DNA of 64,000 nt. Origin: Micromonospora sp. NBC_00389. Lineage in GTDB: Bacteria; Actinomycetota; Actinomycetes; Mycobacteriales; Micromonosporaceae. Where the stretch lies: contig NZ_CP107947.1 in assembly GCF_036059255.1 (NCBI RefSeq), positions 6,324,001-6,388,000 of the forward strand. The letters are read 5' to 3'. Below the pieces are notes generated by a model. The model worked only from the letters and a program-made list of their open reading frames with translations. It had not been told where the DNA came from and did no database searches. Shown here piece after piece: positions 38,209-45,540 of the stretch (position 1 is the stretch's first letter; every line of letters begins with the position of its first letter). The translations under genes and the position numbers were made by a program.

Positions 38209-38237
38209 TTGACATCCGCCACTGTCGCAGGTTAACT
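38209..38237 (+). promoter_or_regulatory. Consensus-like promoter of the GH183 gene
   Basis: TTGACA (38209-38214) and TTAACT (38232-38237) with a 17-bp spacer, about 39 bp before the ATG at 38276. This is close to the vegetative sigma consensus. Confidence 0.6.
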
Positions 38238-38275
38238 CGCCGGCAATCGATGTCCTGCCGCCGGGAAGGACGACC

Positions 38276-39403
38276 ATGGGTATGCGTCGCCGCTCGTTCA
38301 TCGGTCGCGTCGCCGCAGTTGGCGCGGTCGGCGCACTCGGTGGCGCCGGAGCCGTCCTGACGACCGCCGGTCCGGCCCAGGCGGCGGTGTGGAAGAAGCG
38401 GTTGACCGGCGCGGACCTCGACACCAACAGCCGGTGGCGGGTCGCCGGCACGGACCTGGGCATTCCCTACGTGCTGGAGAACGGGTCGATCGGCTACCTC
38501 TTCGGCGACACCTTCGACACACCGTGGCCGGAGGGCCCGCCCCTGCCGAACGACTGGCGATCACCGGTCATGTTGCGCTCCGCCGTCCACCCGGGCGCGC
38601 CGGGCGGCGTGGTCTTCGACAGCGCGGCACGGGTCGCCGGCAACGGACGCGCGCCGGAACTGATGCACAACGGCCACCATGGCATCGGCATCGACGGTCT
38701 TCCGGAGGTGACCGTCATCCCGAACGACGGCATCGGCTTTCCCGAGACGGGCCGGCAGCTCATCTCCTACATGAGCATCGAGAACTGGAACTCCGCCGGC
38801 CCGGCGGGACCGCACTGGAAGTCGCGCTACGCGGGGCTGGCCTACTCCGACAACGGCAACGACTTCATCCGTACGCCGCTCAAGTGGTGGAACAGCTCCG
38901 ACAACAAGGACCCGTTCCAGATGTGGACCATGCAGCGGGACGGTGACCACGTCTACGTCTTCTCGGTGCGATCAGGGCGCCAGGACGGCCCGATGATGCT
39001 GCGTCGCGTCCGGTGGGACCGGCTGTTCTACCCCGAATCGTATGAGGGATGGGGCTGGAACGGCGCGAACTGGGGCTGGGGGCGGCCCTGCACACCCATT
39101 CTCACGGGCCGCTTCGGCGAGCCGTCGGTCCGTCGCCTGAGTGATGGCACCTGGGTGATGTCGTACCTGAACTGCCAGACCGGCTGCGTGGTCACCCGGA
39201 CCGCCTCCGGCCCGGACCGGGCGTGGACGGCGGAGAAGATCCAGGTGACGAGCTGGCAGGAGCCCGCTCTCTACGGCGGGTTCATCCATCCCTGGTCGAG
39301 CCGCAACGCCAACGACCTGCACCTGATGGTCTCGAAGTGGACGCGTACGCCGGACGGCCGCAGCACCGCCTACCACGTCAGCCAGTTCGTCGGCTCGGTG
39401 TGA
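38276..39403 (+). CDS. DUF4185 (GH183-type) secreted protein, possible D-arabinanase
   Basis: 375 aa; ATG follows GGGAAGGACGACC. Twin-arginine signal RRRSFIGRVAAVG to about residue 36. The body is a five-bladed-propeller type DUF4185 domain (GYLFGDTFDTPW, SRYAGLAYSDNGNDF, FGEPSVRRLSDGTWVMSY, VSKWTRTPDGRSTAYHVSQF). Family knowledge: DUF4185 enzymes were classed as GH183 endo-D-arabinanases active on mycobacterial arabinan. Its neighbours (GH2 with AbfB, GH114 remnant) fit a cell-envelope or matrix polysaccharide target, but activity is inferred only. Confidence 0.8.
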   Translation: MGMRRRSFIGRVAAVGAVGALGGAGAVLTTAGPAQAAVWKKRLTGADLDTNSRWRVAGTDLGIPYVLENGSIGYLFGDTFDTPWPEGPPLPNDWRSPVMLRSAVHPGAPGGVVFDSAARVAGNGRAPELMHNGHHGIGIDGLPEVTVIPNDGIGFPETGRQLISYMSIENWNSAGPAGPHWKSRYAGLAYSDNGNDFIRTPLKWWNSSDNKDPFQMWTMQRDGDHVYVFSVRSGRQDGPMMLRRVRWDRLFYPESYEGWGWNGANWGWGRPCTPILTGRFGEPSVRRLSDGTWVMSYLNCQTGCVVTRTASGPDRAWTAEKIQVTSWQEPALYGGFIHPWSSRNANDLHLMVSKWTRTPDGRSTAYHVSQFVGSV

Positions 39404-39440
39404 CCGGGCCGCTGACCGTGGCGCTTCAGGCGCGCGACGG

Positions 39441-39690
39441 TCAGCACCGCTCGTAGTGGTAGCCCTGGCGTCCGAAGGGCACGACGTCACGGTCGCGCAG
39501 GATGACGGAGATCCGGGCACCACGAATGGCGCAGGCCCGGAGGTACGCGCCCACCGGGTTGTCGGTGTACTCGATCTCGATCAGATGGTCACCGTACGCG
39601 TCGGTGTAGCTCTGGCACTCGTCGTGGTGCTGGCACTCCTCGACCACGGCGAAGTCGAAGCCGATCTGGTCGCGGCCATACGGCGCTAGT
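39441..39690 (-). pseudogene. 3' fragment of a GH114 endo-alpha-1,4-polygalactosaminidase gene
   Basis: Encodes the C-terminal 80 or so residues of a GH114 protein (GRDQIGFDFAVVEECQ, CQSYTDAYGDHLIEIEYTD, ending YHYERC). No start or N-terminal domain is present. The reading frame continues upstream only into the inverted repeat at 39691. The missing N-terminal part is at 43157-43779 on the same strand, so one gene has been split by a 3466-bp insertion. The intact junction would read roughly PELAPYGRD. Confidence 0.85.
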
Positions 39691-39705
39691 ACGGCAGCCG
39701 CCGTT
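39691..39705 (+). repeat. Left terminal inverted repeat
   Basis: ACGGCAGCCGCCGTT, the exact reverse complement of 43142-43156. It marks the exact point where the GH114 coding sequence is broken on its 3' side. Confidence 0.8.
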
Positions 39706-40183
39706 TGAGATGCTGCTGGTGGAGTGGCGTGGACGCGAGGCGGCCACCGTGTGATCGTCGGTACGCTGTGGACATAACTTTCAGTTATGGGGGGCATGAG
39801 CGGGAGGGCTGGATTCCGGGGAATCAGGAGCGCCCCCTGGCGTCAGCCGACCGCCTCGACGTCGTCGTCGCGCGGCGAATTCGGTCCCACGACCTGCAGC
39901 CGGACGGGTCAGTGAGCCCTGGGCAGGTCGACGTCAACGACCCACGCCAGCCGACTGTCGAGCTTGTTCGCTCAGGCATTCCTCGCGTTGGCACGTTTGC
40001 CGCAGCCGCCTCCCGAGCCACCCCCTCACGTAGAGACTCCTGGCAATACCATATGTCCGCCGGACGCGTTGACCCGATGCTGGTGAAAATTCGCACAGAA
40101 ATAGACCGCGGTCGGTCTTGTAGTGATTGCCCGACTAATGAAATGGTCGGACTATCACACAAACCGCACGGTAGGATCACAGA
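39706..40183. other. 478-bp non-coding left part of the insert
   Basis: No convincing gene; frames here lack ribosome binding sites and family features. It contains a small perfect inverted repeat CATAAC (39773-39778)/GTTATG (39784-39789) with a 5-nt centre, possibly an operator, and at its right end AT-richer sequence with TAGGAT (40172-40177) that may be the -10 of the secreted-protein gene. Confidence 0.5.
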
Positions 40184-40789
40184 GTGTCACACTCGTTAGT
40201 GAAGCGGTCTTTTGGAATCGCCGCTGCCGTGGCCACGGGATTGCTGCTATTGGCTGCTCCGGCTCAAGCGGCACCTGAAATTGAAGCGGCCGGCAGCGAT
40301 CCGGCGAAACCGACGGTTAGCGCCGCCGAGATTGCGGCGAACAATGCTGCCGTGTGGGCGTCGCTGCCGCCGAACGTGACCATGAGGGTTGTCGGGAAGA
40401 TGCCCAAGCTTCAGGGCCCGATCGACCACTACACTCAGAACGGCCCTACGGTCACGACGGGAGTGACTCCTCTCGCGGTGTCCACAATCCCCTACTCCTT
40501 CACATTTGATGGAGTGTGGAGCCTGAAAGGCCGAGACTTCAAATCCACGCAGTCGACTTTCTGCAAGGATATCGAAGCCACGTGGGACTACCCCGAGGAG
40601 TCGTGGCATCAGTTTAAGGTTTCCCTTTCAGCGGGCGGGACTATCACCGTTCCCACTGACGGCGTGACGCGTGTCTGGTGCTGGTCGAGCGTTCCGACGA
40701 ACACAACTTTGTATTTCAACTATTTCTCTACGGGTAATTCCGGCGGTGACATCGCCAAGGCTTCCGGCAGCGGCCGGGTCCACTACTGA
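40184..40789 (+). CDS. Secreted hypothetical protein, passenger gene of the insert
   Basis: 201 aa; GTG at 40184 (an alternative GTG is at 40199); no ribosome binding site, so perhaps leaderless from the TAGGAT element. Clear Sec signal ending in PAQAAPEI (about residue 31). The mature part contains two Cys (TFCKDIE, RVWCWSS) that could form a disulfide and a beta-rich C-terminus. No family is recognised. Base composition is less GC-rich than its surroundings, consistent with transfer. Confidence 0.7.
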   Translation: MSHSLVKRSFGIAAAVATGLLLLAAPAQAAPEIEAAGSDPAKPTVSAAEIAANNAAVWASLPPNVTMRVVGKMPKLQGPIDHYTQNGPTVTTGVTPLAVSTIPYSFTFDGVWSLKGRDFKSTQSTFCKDIEATWDYPEESWHQFKVSLSAGGTITVPTDGVTRVWCWSSVPTNTTLYFNYFSTGNSGGDIAKASGSGRVHY

Positions 40790-40805
40790 CCTGCAGACCT
40801 GTTGA

Positions 40806-40838
40806 GGATGCGCGGAGGCGAGTCGCCTCCGCGCATCC
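40806..40838. terminator. Very strong bidirectional terminator
   Basis: GGATGCGCGGAGGCGA pairs perfectly (16 bp) with TCGCCTCCGCGCATCC. It lies between the convergent secreted-protein and sigma-partner genes, followed by TTG. Confidence 0.85.
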
Positions 40839-40857
40839 TTGCGTCGGCAAGCCGCCG

Positions 40858-42132
40858 TCAGGGGGCGGATGGCGTCATGATCGACAACCTGGTCAGGTTG
40901 GCAAGGTCGGCTGTTGGCGTAAGCTCCAACGTCGTCCCGCCCGCCGCCTTGTCCGCAGACGCTCGCCCGATCGTGACAGCGCCAACCTCATTGCTCTGCT
41001 GGGACGGATCCGGCATCAAGACACGGTTGGTCTGGTAAACCTCACCATCTGCGGGAACGCCTTCCATGACCAGCTTTCCGCCGGTGCCACGTACGGCGCC
41101 CGGAACATCACTGATATTCGTGTACACCTGGCCAGCGAATCCGGTGCTGGTAACGAGGTCGACAGTGGCTTCGCCGCGGTCGGCATCGACTGCCGTTACG
41201 CGTCCGACCAAACCTTCGGCGACAACGGCTAGTTGCCCTCGCCGGACTCCCTGATCCTTCGGAAACGCCACGATCATCTGTTGGCCGTTCCGGCCGACTA
41301 CTTCAGCGGGTACGGCCCGCGCATCGCCGTCCACACCGTCCTCACCAGGCACCTCGAACACCTTCGTGAAGCTGGCGAACGGTCGCTTCGGCTTGATGAA
41401 CCCCGCGATCGTCGTCGTCTGCGCGGTCGCAGCGATCGGGAATCGTTTTACAACAAGGCGACTGGTAGGTCCGTCCGGTTCTTGTATCATTTCATCATCT
41501 ACTGCGGTACTCGACACCCGCACCGCTGTCACGCCCGGCATGGCGAGGACAATGGCATAGGTGCCCGCGGAGTCATTACTAACCTCGCCGGCGGCTCCGG
41601 ACAACCGTGGACTGACCAGACTTATCACCTGAGTCTTCACCGGGTCGGGCACCGGCCGATCAACCCGCATCCGCAAGGCGTCCGCCGCACCGGAATCACC
41701 GGTGAAGAACGCCAACCGCGCGTCGCCCTGCTTGTCGTATCCCTGCAGGACGACCACCGTCGAGCGCAGGCGTGGATGGCGCGTCGCGACAAGGGCCCGA
41801 ACATCAGTGTGCGGGCCTGCCGAGTTGGTACGGTCCCAGACGCTGGTGGCGTCACGTACCAGGCCAGCGTCCACGTCTCCCACCGGGGACCAGCCCAGAA
41901 ACGGGCCATCCGGCGGCGGTGCAGCGAGTTGCGGTGTGGACTCGAATCCGACAACCCGAAACATCGTGACCAGAACCGCCACGCATACTGCAGCCGCGGC
42001 TCCGGCGGCGATACGCCGCCGCCCGCGACGCCGGTCTGCCCGCCGCATGATCTTGCCTTGATAGCCCTCGGTCGGTACCACCGCCTCGGCCAGATCCGCC
42101 AGGCCGTCACGCAACTCGGTCGTGTTATGCAT
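40858..42132 (-). CDS. Membrane protein with MreC-like barrel, probable partner/anti-sigma of the adjacent ECF factor
   Basis: 424 aa. ATG overlaps the sigma-factor stop by 8 bp. An N-terminal cytoplasmic segment of about 60 residues (MHNTTELRDGLADLAEAVVP, then RRADRRRGRRR) precedes one membrane segment (IAAGAAAAVCVAVLVTMF). The external part ends in a beta-barrel resembling the second MreC barrel (GLVGRVTAVDADRGEATVDL, GAVRGTGGKLVMEGVP, LTPTADLANLTRLSIM). The gene order and single membrane span suggest sigma control by an envelope signal (inference). No ZAS zinc motif is seen. Confidence 0.65.
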   Translation of the reverse strand: MHNTTELRDGLADLAEAVVPTEGYQGKIMRRADRRRGRRRIAAGAAAAVCVAVLVTMFRVVGFESTPQLAAPPPDGPFLGWSPVGDVDAGLVRDATSVWDRTNSAGPHTDVRALVATRHPRLRSTVVVLQGYDKQGDARLAFFTGDSGAADALRMRVDRPVPDPVKTQVISLVSPRLSGAAGEVSNDSAGTYAIVLAMPGVTAVRVSSTAVDDEMIQEPDGPTSRLVVKRFPIAATAQTTTIAGFIKPKRPFASFTKVFEVPGEDGVDGDARAVPAEVVGRNGQQMIVAFPKDQGVRRGQLAVVAEGLVGRVTAVDADRGEATVDLVTSTGFAGQVYTNISDVPGAVRGTGGKLVMEGVPADGEVYQTNRVLMPDPSQQSNEVGAVTIGRASADKAAGGTTLELTPTADLANLTRLSIMTPSAP

Positions 42133-42646
42133 AGCGCACCTCTTGATCAGCAACAGCGTCGGCCTCAACCCACTGCTTACGCAGAGTCTGCAGACCCCTT
42201 GATGAAAGACTCTTGACCGTGCCAACCGAACAACCCAGTACGTGCGCCGTGTCCTGCTCGGACAGGTCCTCGTAGAGGCGCAGTACGACGGCGGCACGCT
42301 GTCGTGCTGGCAGCCCGTCCAACGCCCGGCGGAGCAAGTCCCGCTGTTCCACTCCTATGTACTCGTCGCGTGCCTGACTCTCCACCAGCCGACCCAAGGG
42401 CTGTTCCCACCAGGATCGGCGCCGCCTCCAGGTCACGAATGTGTTGACTAGAATGCGCCGAACGTAGTGATCGACGCCTTCTGAGCGTTGCAGTCGAGGC
42501 CATGCCACAACCGTCTTGGCCAACGTCGTCTGGACCAGATCCTCGGCTTTCCCTCGGTCTCCGCACAGCAGGAAGGCGGTCCGGAGTAGCGATCCGTAAC
42601 GCGCCCGTACAAAGGCTGTCACCTCCTTATCCTCGCGATCGTGCAT
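42125..42646 (-). CDS. SigE-family ECF RNA polymerase sigma factor
   Basis: 173 aa; ATG follows GAGGGTGCGGGTGGCTG. Region 2 (FVRARYGSLLRTAFLLCGDRG, AEDLVQTTLAKTVVAWPRL) and region 4 (LDGLPARQRAAVVLRLYEDL, HVLGCSVGTVKSLSSRGLQTL) are intact. It is of the short SigE group abundant in Micromonosporaceae. Co-translated with the membrane partner downstream. Probably directs its own promoter (see 42686-42714). Confidence 0.9.
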   Translation of the reverse strand: MHDREDKEVTAFVRARYGSLLRTAFLLCGDRGKAEDLVQTTLAKTVVAWPRLQRSEGVDHYVRRILVNTFVTWRRRRSWWEQPLGRLVESQARDEYIGVEQRDLLRRALDGLPARQRAAVVLRLYEDLSEQDTAHVLGCSVGTVKSLSSRGLQTLRKQWVEADAVADQEVRYA

Positions 42647-42685
42647 CAGCCACCCGCACCCTCAGTCTCAATCTCACGGCCACTA

Positions 42686-42714
42686 CTTACGCTCTCGACC
42701 CCAGCAAACGTTGC
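42686..42714 (-). promoter_or_regulatory. Candidate ECF autoregulatory promoter
   Basis: On the minus strand, GCAACG (42709-42714) and CGTAAG (42686-42691) with a 17-bp spacer, about 40 bp before the sigma start. A GCAAC-type -35 and CGT-type -10 are usual for ECF promoters. Confidence 0.45.
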
Positions 42715-42742
42715 CGTAACTCCGGAACTTTTTGACGACTGA

Positions 42743-42998
42743 TTATCTCGACCCGCGGGTCGGTGAGGGGTGACGACCAGCCCCGGTTTCCTCGGTCAGC
42801 GCCCGGGCCGCCGCGTCGGCCACGGTCTCGCCCGGCTCGATGTGGCCGCCGGGCAGCGCCCACCCGCCGCCGTCGCGGCGCTCGATCATGACGATCCACC
42901 GGCCGCCGGTGATGTCGGTGGCGGTCACCGCGGCGTCGGGGCACTGCGCCTCGCCCCAGTGTCCGCGGCGATTGCGGCCGTAGCGGACGAAGTCCGTC
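42743..42998 (-). pseudogene. NUDIX hydrolase remnant
   Basis: Codes for the central part of a NUDIX protein: [38 protein letters not shown] and the box helix [10 protein letters not shown]. Upstream the frame is blocked by stops at about 43002 with no start codon for the conserved N-terminus; downstream it ends 11 residues after the NUDIX box, about 60 residues short. Both ends are therefore lost, one of them against the transposase remnant. Confidence 0.75.
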
Positions 42999-43002
42999 GG
43001 CT

Positions 43003-43127
43003 ATCAGCGCCTTCATCATCCGACCGATCCACGAACTCGCCCACCGTGTGCACTGGTCACAGTGGCGACGCCGCCATCAAGCCCGAGCCCGACGAGCCCA
43101 CTACAACGACGCCTCAACGCCGAACTT
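43003..43127 (+). pseudogene. Transposase C-terminal remnant
   Basis: The frame ending near 43127 reads FIIRPIHELAHRVHWSQW followed by RRRHQARARRAHY, the basic Trp-x-x-Trp-Arg-Arg-Arg-His tail typical of IS701/IS4-like DDE transposases of actinobacteria. The catalytic domain is absent. It lies right beside the right inverted repeat, as expected for the 3' end of an insertion-sequence gene. Confidence 0.65.
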
Positions 43128-43141
43128 CAGCCATTATCCCG

Positions 43142-43156
43142 AACGGCGGCTGCCGT
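43142..43156 (-). repeat. Right terminal inverted repeat
   Basis: AACGGCGGCTGCCGT, the exact reverse complement of 39691-39705. It marks the 5'-side break of the GH114 gene. Confidence 0.8.
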
Positions 43157-43779
43157 GCCAGCTCCGGCGTGTTCTTCTGCGCCACCGCCAGCCCCGCGTC
43201 GTGCGCATGTTCGACCAGCAACCGCGCCAGCGCCATGTTGTGGTCGTGGGTCAACCGGTCGCCGGACCGCGTCCAGGAGTCGAGGTTGTCCGGCTCGACC
43301 GCCCGGAACCCCTTCGCCGCGCACTCGTCCATCCAGCCTTGAACGACGCCGGCGATGGCGGTCCGGCGTGCCGGCGTCGTGGTGTCCAACAGAATCTCGC
43401 CCGGCCATTCTGGATCCTCGACGTACGAGCCGTCCGCCGCCTTCAGCAACAGGTCGCGGTGTTCCGCCTTCCACCACGCCGCAGCCTCCGGCTGGGTTTG
43501 GAAGGCGTTGACGTAGCAGATGTTGTAGGCGGCGCCCGAGGGCACACCGGAGTGATCCCGCTCGACGATGGTCACACCCACGTCCGGCTCGTAGGCGCCG
43601 CCGATCTGGTAGTCGAAGCTGCCGTTGGTTGGCGGCAGCACCACGGGCCGGCCGGCGCCGCTGGCCGACGCCGGGGCTCCGCTCCCGCTGCCGTCCGGCG
43701 CGGGTCCGGTCGAGGTGGTGTCGGCGCAGCCGGTGACCGCGACGACCGTGGCCAGGGCGGCCGCCAACCACCTTCGCAT
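43157..43779 (-). pseudogene. 5' fragment of the split GH114 gene
   Basis: ATG 43779 follows GGGGAGAGCTGACGGG. Encodes a lipoprotein signal (lipobox AVTGCADT), a Ser/Gly-rich linker and the N-terminal two thirds of a GH114 domain: SFDYQIGGAYEPDVGVTIVE, YNICYVNAFQ, DNLDSWTRSG and the strand AQKNTPELA. Translation would run into the inverted repeat and stop at 43114. Joined to 39441-39690 it would give a protein of about 290 residues, the usual GH114 length. Confidence 0.85.
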
Positions 43780-43999
43780 CCCGTCAGCTCTCCCCTGCGG
43801 TACCTGAACCGCCCGACCGTCGGTTCCCGCCAACCAGGATGCCGTCCGTCGTCCAGGTCACCGCCGTCGCCCAGGCGATCACCGTCGCCGTCGGGTCCCG
43901 GGTCGGTGGACTGGCCCCCGGTCGCGCCGGGCCGGATACCTGGACCGACGGGCGTACCGGCCCACCGTCGCGGCCATGGACACGGACCGGCCCGAGTGG

Positions 44000-44608
44000 T
44001 CAGCGCGAGTAGTACTCGACGACGAGCTGCTCGTCGCAGAGGATCGGAACCTCCGTCCGCAGCGGAACCCGGATCAGGCGGGCGGTCAGACCGGTCAGGT
44101 TGACCTCCAGATACGGCGCGGGACGCTCCGGGGCGTGCGCCCCGGCCGCCGCCACGACGAACGGGGCCTTGCCCCGGCTCCGGTCCGCCACCGCGATGAC
44201 GTCGCCGGGGCTCAGCCGTGCCGACGGCCGGTCCAGCCGACGACCGTTCACTGTGAGGTGCTGGTGGGTGACGACCTGGCGGGCCTGATAGATCGTGCGC
44301 GCGAAACCTGCCCGCAGCACCAGCGCGTCGAGCCGGGTCTCCAGGTCGACGATCAACTCCTCACCGGTCTTGCCCGGCCGGCGTGCGGCCCGGTCGAACG
44401 CGCGCCGTAGCTGGCCCTCGTGCAGGTCGTACTGCGCCTTGAGGCGCTGCTTCTCCAACAGGCGGACCTTGTAGTCACTGGTGGTACGGCGGGCGCGGCC
44501 GTGCTGACCCGGCGGGAACGGACGGCGTTCGAAGTACCGTACGCACTTCGGAGTCAGGGCGATGCCCAACGCGCGGGAGCGCTTGACCTTGGGGCGGGTC
44601 TGATTCAT
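44000..44608 (-). CDS. rpsD: Ribosomal protein uS4 paralogue (Cys-free form)
   Basis: 202 aa; ATG follows GAGAGGTGAAGG. It has the uS4 N-terminal domain without the zinc-binding Cys cluster (RPKVKRSRALGIALTPKCVR), the GKTGEELIVDLETRLDALVLR core and the S4 RNA-binding domain (ARTIYQARQVVTHQHLTVNG). It is alone, not in a ribosomal operon, so it is likely a second copy for special conditions; a window-external standard rpsD is expected but not seen. It shares an iron-box palindrome with the divergent DUF2470 gene. Confidence 0.92.
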   Translation of the reverse strand: MNQTRPKVKRSRALGIALTPKCVRYFERRPFPPGQHGRARRTTSDYKVRLLEKQRLKAQYDLHEGQLRRAFDRAARRPGKTGEELIVDLETRLDALVLRAGFARTIYQARQVVTHQHLTVNGRRLDRPSARLSPGDVIAVADRSRGKAPFVVAAAGAHAPERPAPYLEVNLTGLTARLIRVPLRTEVPILCDEQLVVEYYSR

Positions 44609-44623
44609 CCTTCACCTCTCAAT

Positions 44624-44642
44624 TAAGGTAAGCCTTACCTTA
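44624..44642. promoter_or_regulatory. Iron box (IdeR/DmdR-type) between rpsD paralogue and DUF2470 gene
   Basis: TAAGGTAAGCCTTACCTTA is an odd-length perfect palindrome and matches the IdeR/DmdR consensus TTAGGTTAGGCTAACCTAA at 15 of 19 positions. It lies 16 bp from each start region, so iron-loaded repressor would block both genes. Confidence 0.85.
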
Positions 44643-44658
44643 TTAGGAGGTGATCGGG

Positions 44659-45390
44659 TTGAGCAACCAGCCGACCGACATGACGGACGCGACAGACAGC
44701 CCGGCAAGCCGGCTCCGATCGATGCTCGTCGCCGCCCAGTCCCTGGGCCTGCACACACCGGGCTATCGGGCGGACATCGCCGGCCGGCACTCCGTCACCG
44801 GCGACGGGCGGGTACGGGTCGAGCTGCCGGCAGGCTGCCGCATGGCGCAGGACATCGCGCACCAGCGGGAGACGGTGGCGATGATCGAGGTGACCGACCT
44901 GGCCCCCACCCCGGTACGCGACCGGGTCCGGGCACGCGGCACGCTCACCGGCTGGCTGAGCCCGGCCGACACCATCGACTGTGACGCCGAGGACAACCAA
45001 CTGGTGACCGTTCTCGACCTCGCCACCGCCGAGTTGACCACCAGCGAGGGCACCACCGCGATCGACCCGACCGACTTCACCACTGCCCAGCCCGACCCGC
45101 TGGCCGCCACCGAAGCCGAGCTGTTGTGCCACCTCGACCATCACCACCCGCACACGGTCGAACGACTGTGCCGGCTGGTGGATCCCCACCAGTTGCACGG
45201 CGTCCGGATGGTCCGCCCGGTGCGGCTGGACCGCCACGGCCTCGTGCTACGACTCGAACTGCTGAGCTGCGACCGGGACATCCGGCTGAGGTTCCCCGCC
45301 CCGGTACGCCATCCGGACCAACTCGGCGCCCAGATCGACGCACTGCTCAGGCAGAGCCGACGCTGCCGGCCTCCGCGGGCCCACCGGTGA
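44659..45390 (+). CDS. DUF2470 domain protein, HugZ-like heme-iron utilisation type
   Basis: 243 aa from TTG 44659, placed 8 nt after AGGAGG; GTG 44650 overlaps that site and is unlikely. The N-terminal half resembles a split-barrel FMN-binding-like domain (VELPAGCRMAQDIAHQRETV, ATAELTT), and the C-terminal half is a DUF2470 domain (ATEAELLCHLDHHHPHTVERL, RHPDQLGAQIDALL). This pairing occurs in heme oxygenase-like HugZ proteins. The iron box directly upstream supports a role in iron or heme acquisition. Confidence 0.8.
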   Translation: MSNQPTDMTDATDSPASRLRSMLVAAQSLGLHTPGYRADIAGRHSVTGDGRVRVELPAGCRMAQDIAHQRETVAMIEVTDLAPTPVRDRVRARGTLTGWLSPADTIDCDAEDNQLVTVLDLATAELTTSEGTTAIDPTDFTTAQPDPLAATEAELLCHLDHHHPHTVERLCRLVDPHQLHGVRMVRPVRLDRHGLVLRLELLSCDRDIRLRFPAPVRHPDQLGAQIDALLRQSRRCRPPRAHR

Positions 45391-45540
45391 CCAGAGGGAC
45401 GGTGCGGACCGATCCTCAGGTGCGGCTGGCGGACAAGGCGGCGCGGGATGCGTCGGAGGCCGCACGGTGCGTACAGTTCCTGGTCGGACGTGAGGTGGGC
45501 CGGCGGTATCCGGCACAGGAACGGGACGAGACAGAGACGT

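Larger units (their letters stand above)
39691..43156. mobile_element. 3466-bp insert with terminal inverted repeats, splitting a GH114 gene
   Basis: Both ends carry the same 15-bp sequence in inverted orientation (ACGGCAGCCGCCGTT at 39691; its complement at 43142-43156), with weaker similarity extending about 10 bp further inward (about 21 of 25 positions). The flanks show GCTAG (left) and GCCAG (right), a possible imperfect target duplication. Inside are a secreted protein, an ECF sigma factor with partner, a NUDIX remnant, and a transposase C-terminal remnant next to the right end. It appears to be a decayed or non-autonomous element carrying passenger genes. Confidence 0.75.

Noticed and set aside
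39706..40199. An open frame across the left end of the insert
   Set aside because: It begins inside the inverted repeat region, has no ribosome binding site and no recognisable domain.
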